Source: Rhynochetos jubatus (lineage: Eukaryota; Chordata; Aves; Eurypygiformes; Rhynochetidae). Taken from it: 64,000 nucleotides of DNA. Shown piece after piece: positions 1 through 12,100 of the stretch. The position numbers were made by a program, and so were the translations under genes. The notes below the pieces were generated by a model. It ran no database searches. It was given only the letters and a program-made list of their open reading frames with translations, and had not been told where the DNA came from. The stretch is from assembly GCA_027574665.1 (NCBI GenBank), contig CM050659.1:21553001-21617000 (forward strand), given 5' to 3'. Every line of letters begins with the position of its first letter. The stretch's first letter is position 1.

Positions 1-62
1 GGTAATAACTTTATGAGGCTCAATGACTGCTAAAAGGCTCTCCCAAAACAAGAGTCACTTAC

Positions 63-149
63 CTTTGTACCCCTTGGGACCCAAAGCTCCTGGCAGTCCT
101 CTTTGTCCAGGCTCCCCTGGAGCCCCAGTCCTTCCATCCAGGATCGTGT
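63..149 (-). CDS. COL4A6: COL4A6 exon 19: interruption then Gly-X-Y repeats
   Basis: Eighty-seven nt, phase 1 at both ends. The split codon from exon 18 gives His, then [17 protein letters not shown] and [11 protein letters not shown]. The opening is non-collagenous, as in human alpha-6, where a longer non-collagenous segment sits at this point. The donor is GTAAGT and the acceptor attttccccag. It is the most 3' exon of the gene inside the window. Confidence 0.9.
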
Positions 150-3100
150 CTGGGGAAAATGAAGGGCCTGTATGCAGAAAGAAGGCCAGCAAAGGCCATG
201 AGAAGGTTAGATACCCAGCTCACTGATTACTTGCAGTGTCAGTTATGCAATGACAGAAATGGCACTGGATCAAACTGCAACTGTGGAGTTACAGAAGGAG
301 ATGGAACTTGGTCAGTGTCACAGACGGCAACCCTCTGCCGCGTGTTTGCTTCCAGCTTCTCACATGGAAAAGCAAAAGCTCTCACGATGTGGATGCAACA
401 GTCTCATTCCTCTACTGCTCTTTTTCAAAGACAGTTGGCTGAAGAACTAACCAAACTGTGAACAGGTTGTATAAAGAAAGGCAAAGGAGTTTTGTTCACG
501 GCAGATGTGCCTTCCCAGCTCTGGGAGAAGTTGAGACTCATATGGATAGAAGTTGAAGGGACAAATCAATGTATTGGTGATTGTGATGACTGGATGTGCC
601 CTTTTTGTTGGCACAGAAGCTCTGATATATGAGCAGTGTCTGCTGGCAGGGTAGAGTCATTCCCAGGGCTGCCTGCCTTCTGCAGAGCTCCGTGACCTCT
701 TGTTAAGTTGCTGCAGCTCAGGCAAGAGACTAAATGGCAAAAAGGTGATCGGGACTTTCCCAGTCCCTGACTTTGTAGCTGCAGGATTATTTTCTACATC
801 TCTTTATATGCTGAATAGAATGAAACATGAGCTGACAGAAACAGCAGTGGAAAGTGATCTACCATAATCTAAAACTACTGTGTCTGAAAACCCTCAGTGA
901 CAACAGTAAGATGGAGTGCTGACCAGCACCCGTCTGATGTTCCATGGAAACAACTGCACCCGTCAGCTAAAAACAGCTACAAGAGCTTTACAGACTCTGC
1001 AGAAAAACGAGCCAGATTTGACTAGCAAACAGTTATTGGTAAGAGAGCGCTTATTTCTTCCCCACAGAAAATCGTTTCATCAGACCATGCTCATTGGCTC
1101 CATCACTGGAGTGTGCCCTGTTTTGAAAGGTTGGCTCTCAAAAATAAAACAGGCTGTTTAACTCAGATTATGGCAGAATGGTAAAACACAAGGTTTGTGT
1201 AAAATCAACCATTTTCATGGAAAACCCGATTTCTGAGGAAAACAAAGCAATGAATAATTAACCCAATCAAGGCATCCACACAAATGAACATGAAAAAATA
1301 AACTCACATTTCCTAAAGTCTGACAACCGTCTCTTCAGGCATCCTACGTGACTCCTGGTACCCAAAATACATACTCACAAGACTAGACATTTACCCTGGG
1401 TGCTCATAAAGCCACAGTCTATTCTTTATTTAAGACAGTAAGGAGACTAGCCTTGTACTTCAAAGTCGTCTGTGTCATAAATTGTGTCTACACAACCTTG
1501 TGCTTCAGACTCTCAGGCTACCACTCTAACAATAATTAGCTGTATTTTCTTCCTTCAGAGGGGTGGCTGCTGATAGGTACATTTAAGGTTGTGAGTTACA
1601 ATCAGAATGATGTATCAACTAAACATTTAAGATTTACAGATGATTAAACCTCACCGGCAAAGAAATAAATACATAAACGACTATTTGTCTTATTTCACTC
1701 TGACTCAAGTATAAAGGTAGATGTTAAAAATATACATACGAGGTGGACCAGGCAATCCTGGTGCTCCTGGCAGACCCGGTAAACCATCTCTGCCGCGGGT
1801 GCCTGGTAATCCAATTGTTGCTCTTCCTGGTTCTCCCACTTCACCCTTCACACCTGGAATACCTGGAGAGCCTCCAGGGCCCAGTCCATCTAGATAATGA
1901 TAACATGGTGAGCAGCTCTCCAGCAGCAAACACATTCCAGTATTTTTAATGTCATGAAAGTTACTGTTGTGCTCTGAACTGCAACCATGTAGAAAAATTT
2001 ATAATTGCACACAAGGGAAAACTTATTAATCGGAAGCACCAACTGGCTCTCAATTACACACTCCTTTGGTCATCCAAAAAACTCCACAGGGCTGCATTTA
2101 AGTCCCACTGATCAGTTAGACAATTAACTATCTAAGATTGTGGTTTATTTTTTTTTCTGGTTTCCTTTGAGCAAGACAACTTCCTTAGCAATTTCTAGTC
2201 TCTGGATCATTGCAGGCCAGGACTTCACAAGTAAGAACTTTGATGGGACAAATAGTTTCCAGCTACGGTGGGTTTCTCTAGCCAATCTGTAAGCTCTCGG
2301 TTGCAAATATGAAGTCATTAAAAATAATTTTCAAAACCATCTGCTATTATTTGAAATGTAGGAAAGGTTCTGCCAATCAACTCATTTGAAATGGAAATCA
2401 AATAACCAACCTTCCATGTCCACTGCCACCCCAAATATTCACCCCTGAAGACTTTCTGGGGCTGCAATCATTGTGAGACTAATTCTGCTGCCATCCAAGC
2501 CAAACACTTGGTTTCCCTGTGTGTCACCCTCGCCAGACCGCAAATCAGCCAGCTGAAGGAGCAGGGAGAGGCTTGCTCCAGCACCTTCACCATCTCCAGG
2601 CCACTACCCAGAGTCTTCTCGGCAACAAACCCAGCAAACAGCTTGCTAAGGCCACTGTTCACAGTTGCTTTACCTCTCTCCAGGCCTGGAAACCCTGGAG
2701 CTCCTGGAAGGCCTGGTAAACCACTGATCCCTTCTTCTCCTGGAGGACCAGGTATTCCTGGGTTTCCAGGGTCACCCAAGGCACCTATTAGACAAACACA
2801 GAAAAACAAGGAGGAAAATCTCATGAGAATTCCTGCTGAAAGACTGGTCAGTCAACTAGCCCAGTGGCCACTGATCTCATTGGCAGCAAAGGTTGCAAAG
2901 CCGTCAGCAGTCAGCCTGTTAGTCAAAAAATACAGAAATTAAAGGAAAAATAACAAGGGATGGGTTAGTCTAAATACACAATGTGGAAAAGTGGTAAAAT
3001 ACAGTAAGCAGGAAAGTTGCATCAGAGAAAGTGCTTTAGATGAGTTCCAATCCAAAATGGAAACATGTACCTGAAATGACTACACCTTCCCTGTCAATAA

Positions 3101-6100
3101 CGATAGGAGGGCCTGGGGGACCGATGTCACCTAATTCACCCTGTAGAAGAAAACAGATTCACACCACATTCAGTCGGGTGATGGAGGGGAAGGCTGCTTG
3201 TCAGCAAACAGAGTGTATTATAGTAGCAATGTCTGTAGTCATTCACTGACCATCAATCTTTGTGCTGGTGAACAATTCACTCTGTTGTTCTGCTGTTCAC
3301 AATCATCTGCTGCCCTGACATCCCAGTACCTCAACAGGAAGCATGGACCTGTATATACCATGTGTACTGGAGACCAGTTATCATATCAGCATATTGACCA
3401 GTATCAGGTAGATCATACTTGTTCACCTTGCGGTAAAAGCGAGAGCTGCTATGAACATACCCATTTGCAAAAGCATTCATCACTGCAGCTATCTGTTGCC
3501 TTGGAATCCCAAATTTCCATACGGATTCCTCCATAGACTCACCCAGGTAGAACAAGCAAGTTGTGACAAAGTGCAGCGTCATTCCTTCCTCTCACTCTAA
3601 CACAGTATCAAATCCTCTTTGAAACAGAGAGTGCAAAATCTGACTGTTGTCCAAATTGCCATCGTTTTCACAGCAAACTGCTATCTGACCATTTTCCACT
3701 CGGTTTCCACAAGTCCGACTGCCCAAGCTGAGGTACCCAGAAAATGTCTGCTATGCATTGCTGAGCTCCAGGACAAGAAATTGAACACATTCTTTTCAGG
3801 CTTGTCAATACTTGTAGAGCTGTGATTTAAGTCTTCAGATAGCCTTGGCAACTCTTAACATCCGCTTACTTCCATCAATTGTCCAGTAAATACGGCATTG
3901 GAGTAAGGATAAAGGACACCAGGGAGACTACACTTAAAACTGTCAGTCATGAAGTTACATGAATGAACACTGTAAAGGTGTTAAATATCCGAGTGTCCAT
4001 AGCTCAGCAACCATTCATTATTATCCTTAACGATTACGGAGGAACTGAACACTGAAAATAGCAGTGGTACAGAGGTAAAGAAGAGATGTGGTTGGAGTAA
4101 CGGTACTTATCTATTCACACAAATATCTCTTAAAAAGCAATGCTTTTTTCACATGAGAAATTACCTTCATGCCTTCGACTCCATCCAGTCCTGGATAGCC
4201 TGGAACACCTGGATGACCCTGCAAAGTCACACAGGGCAATACTGTTAGACAGTGAGACAACAAGACAGTGCGATTATTTCTTAGCTGAGACATCGGCAGT
4301 GCCTGGATGTGAATCACAAACCCAAACCATTATCCTACCAAACATCTGCAGAAGACGTAAAGAGAAAACCAACGGCACCAATTTCTCAGCACTCACAAAA
4401 TGCCAGAGCTTCTTTAGGCCTCCTTGTCTGTAAAAATGGTGAGGAGTATGAGGGCGTCCAAATCTGAGTTCCACCTTGGAGTCCTCAGAACTGCAGAAAT
4501 GTTTGTGGAGTGAGCAGTCTAGAACACTATTTTCCTTGTCCCCCATACTCTCCCTCCAACAAATTATCGCCACCAAACCATTTAAAGTGCACGGGGAGAC
4601 CCAGCTCTCCAGCTCTCCATTTCCTGGGAGCATTCTCAGGGACACCAAAATTCCCCTTCCGGGTGTGTGCCTGGAAAACTGCACAGAAGTGACCTACTGT
4701 TCTTTATTGAGTAACATATTCAACCTGGCCCAGTGTGGACTGCGAATCCCACCGCTACTGCAGATAAAATGGAATATTCTAAGAGCTCTGGAGCAGGGAA
4801 CCGTAGCTTTAAACCTTGCCTGTCATTCTGAAGTCCTGGAGAGCTGCAAGCCCCAGTATAGCCCATACACAGTATTGCTGAGAAACTGGTCATAAAGGTC
4901 TTGGTTTTAATCACATAATTTTAACATATAGATATGAACTAGATTATATTTGAGATATCATCGCTTTCACTGTGTCTTGAAAAGGACGTACACAAAACAA
5001 AACATACAAGTTACTGAATTCCAGGCTGCAAAATGAAAACTGTATCTCTGAGAGTCGCTTTCTTGAACAACTCCCACTGCTGTATCTGCAAGGGGAAGTG
5101 CCTTGACATGTTTTCAGCCACTTGATCACCTCACCATTTCCACCCCCAAAAGGGGAAAAGGGGGAGAGTTGATTGTTCCAGGAAGGAATGTACAAGTTCC
5201 AATCTGTGGAGGTGTAGGGATAACTAGAGAGACAGCTAAAGGGATCTAGAGTTTTATGCGGAATTTCTCGTTACCTCTCACGAGTTTAATAAGGCAGGTG
5301 CATTCATCCATCAGAGAATGTGGAGCCACTAGATAACGAAGTCAGCAGATCTTAAGCAGTTATATGACATCTGTAATTTTAAGTACAATAAAAAATAAAA
5401 GCAATTTCACCTTTCTCCCTGGAATCCCGTCAGATCCATCCAGTCCCAGAAGACCCTAGAACAGCAAGCAAACAACTTTCAGAGGTTCCACCTCTGTCTG
5501 GTCTTACTGTATCAGGCTCCAAATATCTCAGCAACAAAGAATGAAAAGGTAGAACTTTCAAAAGGAGAAGTTACCACTGATTTTCCATATCTCCCAAATA
5601 TTAACAATCATAATTGAAAGGATTCAGCAGAATAACTGCTAAAAGAATTCTTCAGACATTACCTTTCTAATTGGCAGATCTAGTTAATTATGGTGTCTCA
5701 ACTTACTCGGAAGTTAGGTAGGTAGTTTGCAATTATAAAGCCATGAAACTTGATGCAAGTCAAGTTTCCATCTTGACAACTTATTCTGTACATGCAAAAC
5801 AGAATGCCTTCGTCTTCCTGCTGTGTATAAGCACATCTCTGCAAGGTCATGATGGTCTGAAGCATCTATGGCTGACATGTGACTGAACATGCTGTTAGCA
5901 CCCACATTCATTGGCTAGTTAGACCAACATCTACTGCCAGCTTGTCCGTTTCTTCCCCAAATCTCTGTGTTGTCTCATGGCTGTTTCTGGCAGTGGTTAA
6001 GAGCTCCCTAAGGCCTCTGCAAGGCCTCTTTATTTCCAATTGGACTTCCTGCAACCTTCCTTATCTGTGAAGCTTTCAAAAGACCTGGAAAAGCAGAGGT

Positions 6101-9100
6101 GCTGCAGTATGATTTTCTTGGATTGCCTTGTCTGCATTCATCTTTCATCTCGTCTTTAATCTGAGATGTTACTGAGAGAACGATCTGTTGGTTCTGTTGT
6201 TACATGGCACTGGCTACTACGGGACCCAGTCCTACATCTGAGACTCCTACATGCTTTGGGAATGCTTCTGTTGAGGGAAGGCCCATTTCATGTGTTTGAG
6301 AACAGGCATTTAAGGACTTTGAAAAGTTACCTACCCTGCCACCCGGTAAGCCAGGTACACCTTTTTCTCCTTTTTCTCCAACACCTCCAAAACCCTAAGA
6401 AAAAAAGTCAACGTGAAGTCTGTGACCTGTTTGGAACTGAATAGCACAGCCCTAAGACAAAACGAGCACAAACCCATCTCTTAACATAAACAGTACAACA
6501 GAGAGACAAGGGGAACTGACTGTTTCTGCTGGGAGTCTTGCCCCAGAAATAAAACCTGTATCAACCAGACTCAGCAGTACGTGCAGAACATTTCCTCATT
6601 CCTCATGACTTCTGTTCAGTTCCATGGCACATCTCAGTGGCAGATGCAAGTAACCCCGTGCTATAAACAGCAAAGTCCTGCCACTGCTACTCTGTATTGT
6701 ATTCTACATTTAGAAATTACTTCAAATCTCCTTTCTTAACAGCAGCAGCTCAAGGGAGCGCTCACAACACCCTTTTTCATTTCTAAAGCCTAAGAAAGAC
6801 ACAAAAGTAGCATTTTCACGCTCAACATTTGGAAATGTTTGGTGCTTTTCCCAGACAAGAAGAAGTATCAGATCCAGAGATAGAACACCAGGATTTAATT
6901 TCAGCAAGAGTTACAGTAGTTAAGCAATTTTCAAGCTTCAATCTTGAAATATCTTATGGTTGTGGTTAAGTTCACACATATGTTCAATCCCACGAGCTTC
7001 AATGGGCCTCTTGTGATGCATAAAGCTAAACATGCACAGAATGGAACGTGTCCAGAAAGGCTAATAACAAACTGTGCTTCATGTACAGGTTTTTCTTGCA
7101 CGTCTTTCTACCAAGAACATCTGTACGTCGAAGAAACTGGCAAACAATTTATCTTATTAGTCAGAAGTTCCACAAAATATTTATTCCCTAAACTTATCGA
7201 AATAACCTGTGTTTACAAAAGGTTATAAGCTGTGAAACAGCTCTCTGGAATCCAGGGATAAATTGTTGTTCTTGATTCATACAGCGAAGATGCTACACAG
7301 TCTTGAGTTTATGAGCACTAATGTTAAACAGCCCATTTTAAAACGGGATATACACAGACAGACAGGAAGAGCTGCATGTGCTTTATAACTTTAAAGTCAC
7401 ATAATGAAAAATATGTTTAGACATAATTAAAGGGGAAAAAACACAGGATTTGTTGTGGGACATCAAGAAACACTGCCATCACGTGGCCATGTGAAGGGTG
7501 TATCTACTTGAAGGTCTATCCTGCAAACTGCAGAGTACATATAGTGAAATGACAGTTGCTTTGTAATGGCTGTAGTAGGACAGCATGATCTTCTTTGTAT
7601 CTCCAGGACAAAAGCTATCAGATCAAAGTTACACCCTTCAAAGAGTCTTGTGGACATTTTAATCAGATTTTTGAAGTACTCTGGTGCCCAGAAACTCCTC
7701 TAGAAACCTTATGAGCTACTCAGAGGGTGTTGAGCCACCTAACCCGTACTAGGCATATATTAAAAACCTTCCTCTGTCCTTGTGGTGGGTGTCAAGAGGA
7801 TGGGGCCAGACTCTTTTCAGTGGCACCCAGTGACAGGCCAAGGGGCAACGGGCACAAACTGGAACGCAGGAAATTCTGTCTCAACATGAGGAAAAACTTC
7901 TGCCCTTTGAGGGTGCCAGAGCTCTGGAACAGGCTGCCCAGAGAGGTTGTGAAGTCTCCTTCTCTGGAGGTACTCAAGACCTGCCTAGATGCGTTCCTGT
8001 CCAACCTGCTCTAGGTGGCCCTGCTTTGGCAAGGGGGTTGGACTAGATCGCTGAAGGTCTCTTCCAACCCCTACCATTCTGTGATTTTGTGATTCTTACC
8101 GGCAGGCCAGGCAATCCTTTTCCTCCAGGAAATCCTTGAGGGCCTCGCTCACCCTGACAATGGAAAGAGGCAAACACAATAAATCACTGTGCCCATGAAA
8201 GCTAGACTTTCCCCAGTCCACCCATCATGCTCCTGACTCCTAAAGTACAGTGTCATTTGTTTGTTAGCAAGTACAGCAAGATTTGTGTCATCACATGCCA
8301 GATACAGTGTCACTCAGCACAGTGCCGGTGTATGCAACACATTGGCTGTGACCCCTTCGCAAGGCTTCATAGACCACTATTTGGGAACTGTTGTTCTACT
8401 GTCCTCCACTGCTAGAAGTCAAACCAGAAGCATTAGGTATTGTCATCCAGGGAACTGGAACATGCACAGTACTTCATGGAAAGCAGCAAAATAACACATG
8501 ATGAGATAGCATAATGTCTTCACAATCCTGCTTACAAATTCAAGAGTGAGCCCCAAAGAATGGTGTTTGTTTGAATCTCACCTCACGCTAATGCAACTCC
8601 ACCAAGTAAGACAGAATCTCTCATGACTTACGCAGGGGCTTAGGCAAGCTCAGGCTGGGCTCCCAAAGCAGCCTGTATAGGTCCCAGATCAATTCAGTAT
8701 GCCTAAACTTCATGTATGTAGAGAAACTTTAACTCCAGATCCACACAGCATTTATAAAACCACTGATGAGCTAAGTATGTATCCCAGTAAATGCCAGGAT
8801 AGCAAAGTATTTCAGAGGAGCGTGCACTGTAGCCAAAGCAAAAGAGCTGGAGCTTTTTTTTTACTTTTCTGAATGGATTCAGGCTTTTTGCTGACATCAA
8901 ATTCACAGATCCAACAGAAACAAACTACAGTTCATTTATTCTTAGGATTAATGATGAAAACATTTAAATAGCTTTCAGATTTCTCCTGAGAGGTATGCAT
9001 TCTCCAGAGGTCCACATTTTTATTAGCCATCTGTCAGATTGAACTAGAAAATTATTTCAATTAGGAAATACAACAGTAATTTCATTCAGCCTTGAATGAA

Positions 9101-12100
9101 GGAGCACAGGAAGGATTTGTAAACTGAATTTACAGACCTTTTCTCCTTGCTTCCCTTTTGGAAATCCCATGAATTCCAGTATTCCAGTGGATGGTGGGGG
9201 ACCTGGTGGGCCAGGCAACCCTACATCACCCTGTTGGCAAGAGAAAGCTATTAACATAGGAAGTCAAACATGTTCTGCCTATGAAAGTGGCTTATAAATC
9301 AGAAAAAAGCCACTCTAATTATGTCCCATGTACATAATATCTGTATGCCTGAACACTGGCACAGGAGTTTGGTCATGGAAGTCAAAAGATCAGACTGAAA
9401 ACTAAAATGAACACAATATATTAAATCTGTTTCAGAAAAGTTCTGTATATAAGACATGGCAAGGAAAAAAAAAAGGCTCAGCTTTTGAATCAACTGGAAA
9501 ACATTCCAGAAAAACTTTGGGGAGAAATATCACAGAGAAGAAGACAAGAAACATTTGGAAATGTAGAATGCTGAGAACCATTTTTAACAGCAGCAGAATC
9601 AAGCCCCAGAATGAGAACTTTGAGAAGCCCCATTATGCCAGTCTAACTTCTCACACAGACTGCAGGACAACCTTTCAGGATGGTGAGACTATAGATTACA
9701 CATCAGTTGACCCAAAGAATATTATGAAAGCCCAAAAGAATGAAGTCAGTAGAATAATTTAATACAAGAGGTGAGGGTCCACAGAAACTGAAAGACAATG
9801 AATCAAAAGATGTCCAAGAACGTCATGTCTAATACCCATGAAAGCACTGCACGAATTGAGATTTTCCCCTTCCCTCTCTTCCTCCAGAAAAAGCTCCCAT
9901 CCTTTTTTTGTGTACCAACAGATAAAGAACCAACAAGACTCTTTAGTATTTGGACTGTAAAAGAGTCCAAGAGAAGAAAAGAAAAAGGAAAAGAAGAAAA
10001 TGCTGGAATCTAGCCACTTTCTAGAGGATCAAACTATGATGGAACACTACAGTATTATTTCATGTTCTTTCCAGAACAGAACAAGTTTCACCTACCTTTT
10101 CTCCTTTCTCTCCTTGGAAGCCTAATCCCATGTTACCCTAGGAGAGAAAAAAACCTCAATGATGAATAATAGAACAACAGCATTGCTATCGTCTAGGCCC
10201 ATAGCACTGTTAAAAAAGCCAGCATCAGGTGTAGAAATAAGACAGGAAGGGTAGGTACTTACTTTTGGACCTGGTGGCCCAGGGGGACCCATTGGACCCT
10301 AAATGAGAACAAGACCAAGATTTTATTTCTTTTGGCTTAGTTAGAATGGACACAACTGGAGCAATGTTGGGATCTGCAGTGGTACCTGAACTTTCATCTC
10401 TTGCCCCCAAAGCAAAAGTAACCAATACACATGATCTTTAAGTCTTCACATCTATAATAGCATAGCCCTTTGGCATTCCGCTTAATTAAGAGCGAACTTC
10501 AGTTTAAAAGCAACAAACACATAGCTCATTTTTACCCCTCTGGCAGCATCTTGAAAAAGCAACAGTCTAGAGTATTTAATGATGACAGAGGCTCCAAACA
10601 TGCAGAGGACAGCATATTCCCTCTAGTCCCGAGACAAGGAAGTGCTCAGAACAGTATAATGCAGTGTTTGCAGACACCACTCCAGGGCTTTGCTGGAGCC
10701 CTCATTCACGATTGCTGCTCTGAGCACTGCTCCAGAGAGGAGCTTTCCCTCCTGTGATTAGACTGAACTGCTTAAATTCAAGTATCCTATGCCTGAAGTC
10801 AGCTGTGCTCAGTCCTTCTAGCTGCACACACACTTTTCCTCATTATCATGACACAAATACAGACAAGGAGGGAAAATTGTCAATATTTTGAACGGTTCTG
10901 TCAATAAGTGCAAGAGTTGAGGGCTCTTACCTGCAAACCGGGTAATCCTATAGGGCCTGCAGAACCTACCAGACCTGGAAAACCTTTTGGGCCCTATAAG
11001 AACAATATAGGACAAATAAAGAATGTGTAGCACCTACCCCATCCAACCTCACCCAAAGACAAAGTGAGTCTCAGGAAACATTAAGCAATATCCCCTAATT
11101 AGGTATGCCAATTTAAATACTGTAACAATCCATTTCATATTTGTAGATGCATTTTGAAAATCAAAGTTAGAATTCAATGGCAAAAGGGAGCTTGATTTGA
11201 GAAAGGAAAACTGGAACAGATAAAAGCAAAAATCTGACTCCCTCTACCACAATGTAGATCACTCCTACCATTACAGAGCTGGAATTGCCCACGCTGCTGG
11301 TATCACACATGTAAATACATGGTCCACCAATTCACAAAGTGGTCTTCAGAACCAATACAAGGAAAACTACCTCCTTGACATGCTTTAAATAATTATTCCC
11401 CCAATTAAATCACTTACAGAAATTCCATCCAGTCCAGGAAGACCATTTTCTCCCTAAAGTTATAAATGCATGAGTAAAAATTACACTGTTATTGCAACAA
11501 ACCGTCAGGAACATTGTTTTGTATAAACAGAAATATTGGCTGCTAGTTAATATTAGATCAAGTGTAAATGGGAAAATATTTTGACACCTGTGCTTCCACA
11601 TTTAAATTGGGTAATGGAAAGATTCCAAAACTCCAGAGAAACTGCATTTATGGGTAACAAGAGAAACTAAATGCTGAAGTCAATAAAGATGTCTTTAACT
11701 TTTACCAACTTATGAGTGTATATAATGTGGGTAGAATTTTAGAAAAGTTCTTAATTTTGACCAAAATCAGTGTGAGGGGCCTTACATGACAAAATAAATT
11801 TCTTAATATTTTCAATAATTAATGAAGCTTGAGGCTGCTAAACATTGCTGAATTCAGTACTACGAGAGGTACTGAATCTTTTGTAGATTTATTCCAAACC
11901 TAGTACTTGTGGCAAAAATCAAAACTGTCAAAACCATGGTAAGCTGGTCAGTGTTTCAAGGCAACAAAGAACCAAATCCTGACTTCACAGAGGAAGGGAT
12001 GTAATACCGTGAGTGGGACATGATATTCATGTATTTAAACAAAGAATATGACTGGCTGCCTACTAGTGCCTCCCAGTACAAAAAGCACGGGGAGGGAGTT

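Larger units (their letters stand above)
6395..8099 (-). other. COL4A6 intron 12
   Basis: Intron of 1,705 nt. It holds a CR1 copy against its 5' splice site (right end) and an old amniote repeat fragment near 6955-7045. The rest is unremarkable. Confidence 0.8.

Noticed and set aside
2508-2942. A 144-codon plus-strand open frame, the longest in the window.
   Set aside because: It lies opposite COL4A6 exon 17 and is a shadow of its Gly-Pro-rich coding sequence.
4274-4895. Open frames of 136 (minus) and 139 (plus) codons in intron 14.
   Set aside because: No similarity to a known protein, no collagen register and no good splice borders.
7727-8014. A 95-codon plus-strand open frame reading like a protein domain.
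   Set aside because: It is the remnant reverse-transcriptase ORF end of the CR1 copy, not a host gene.
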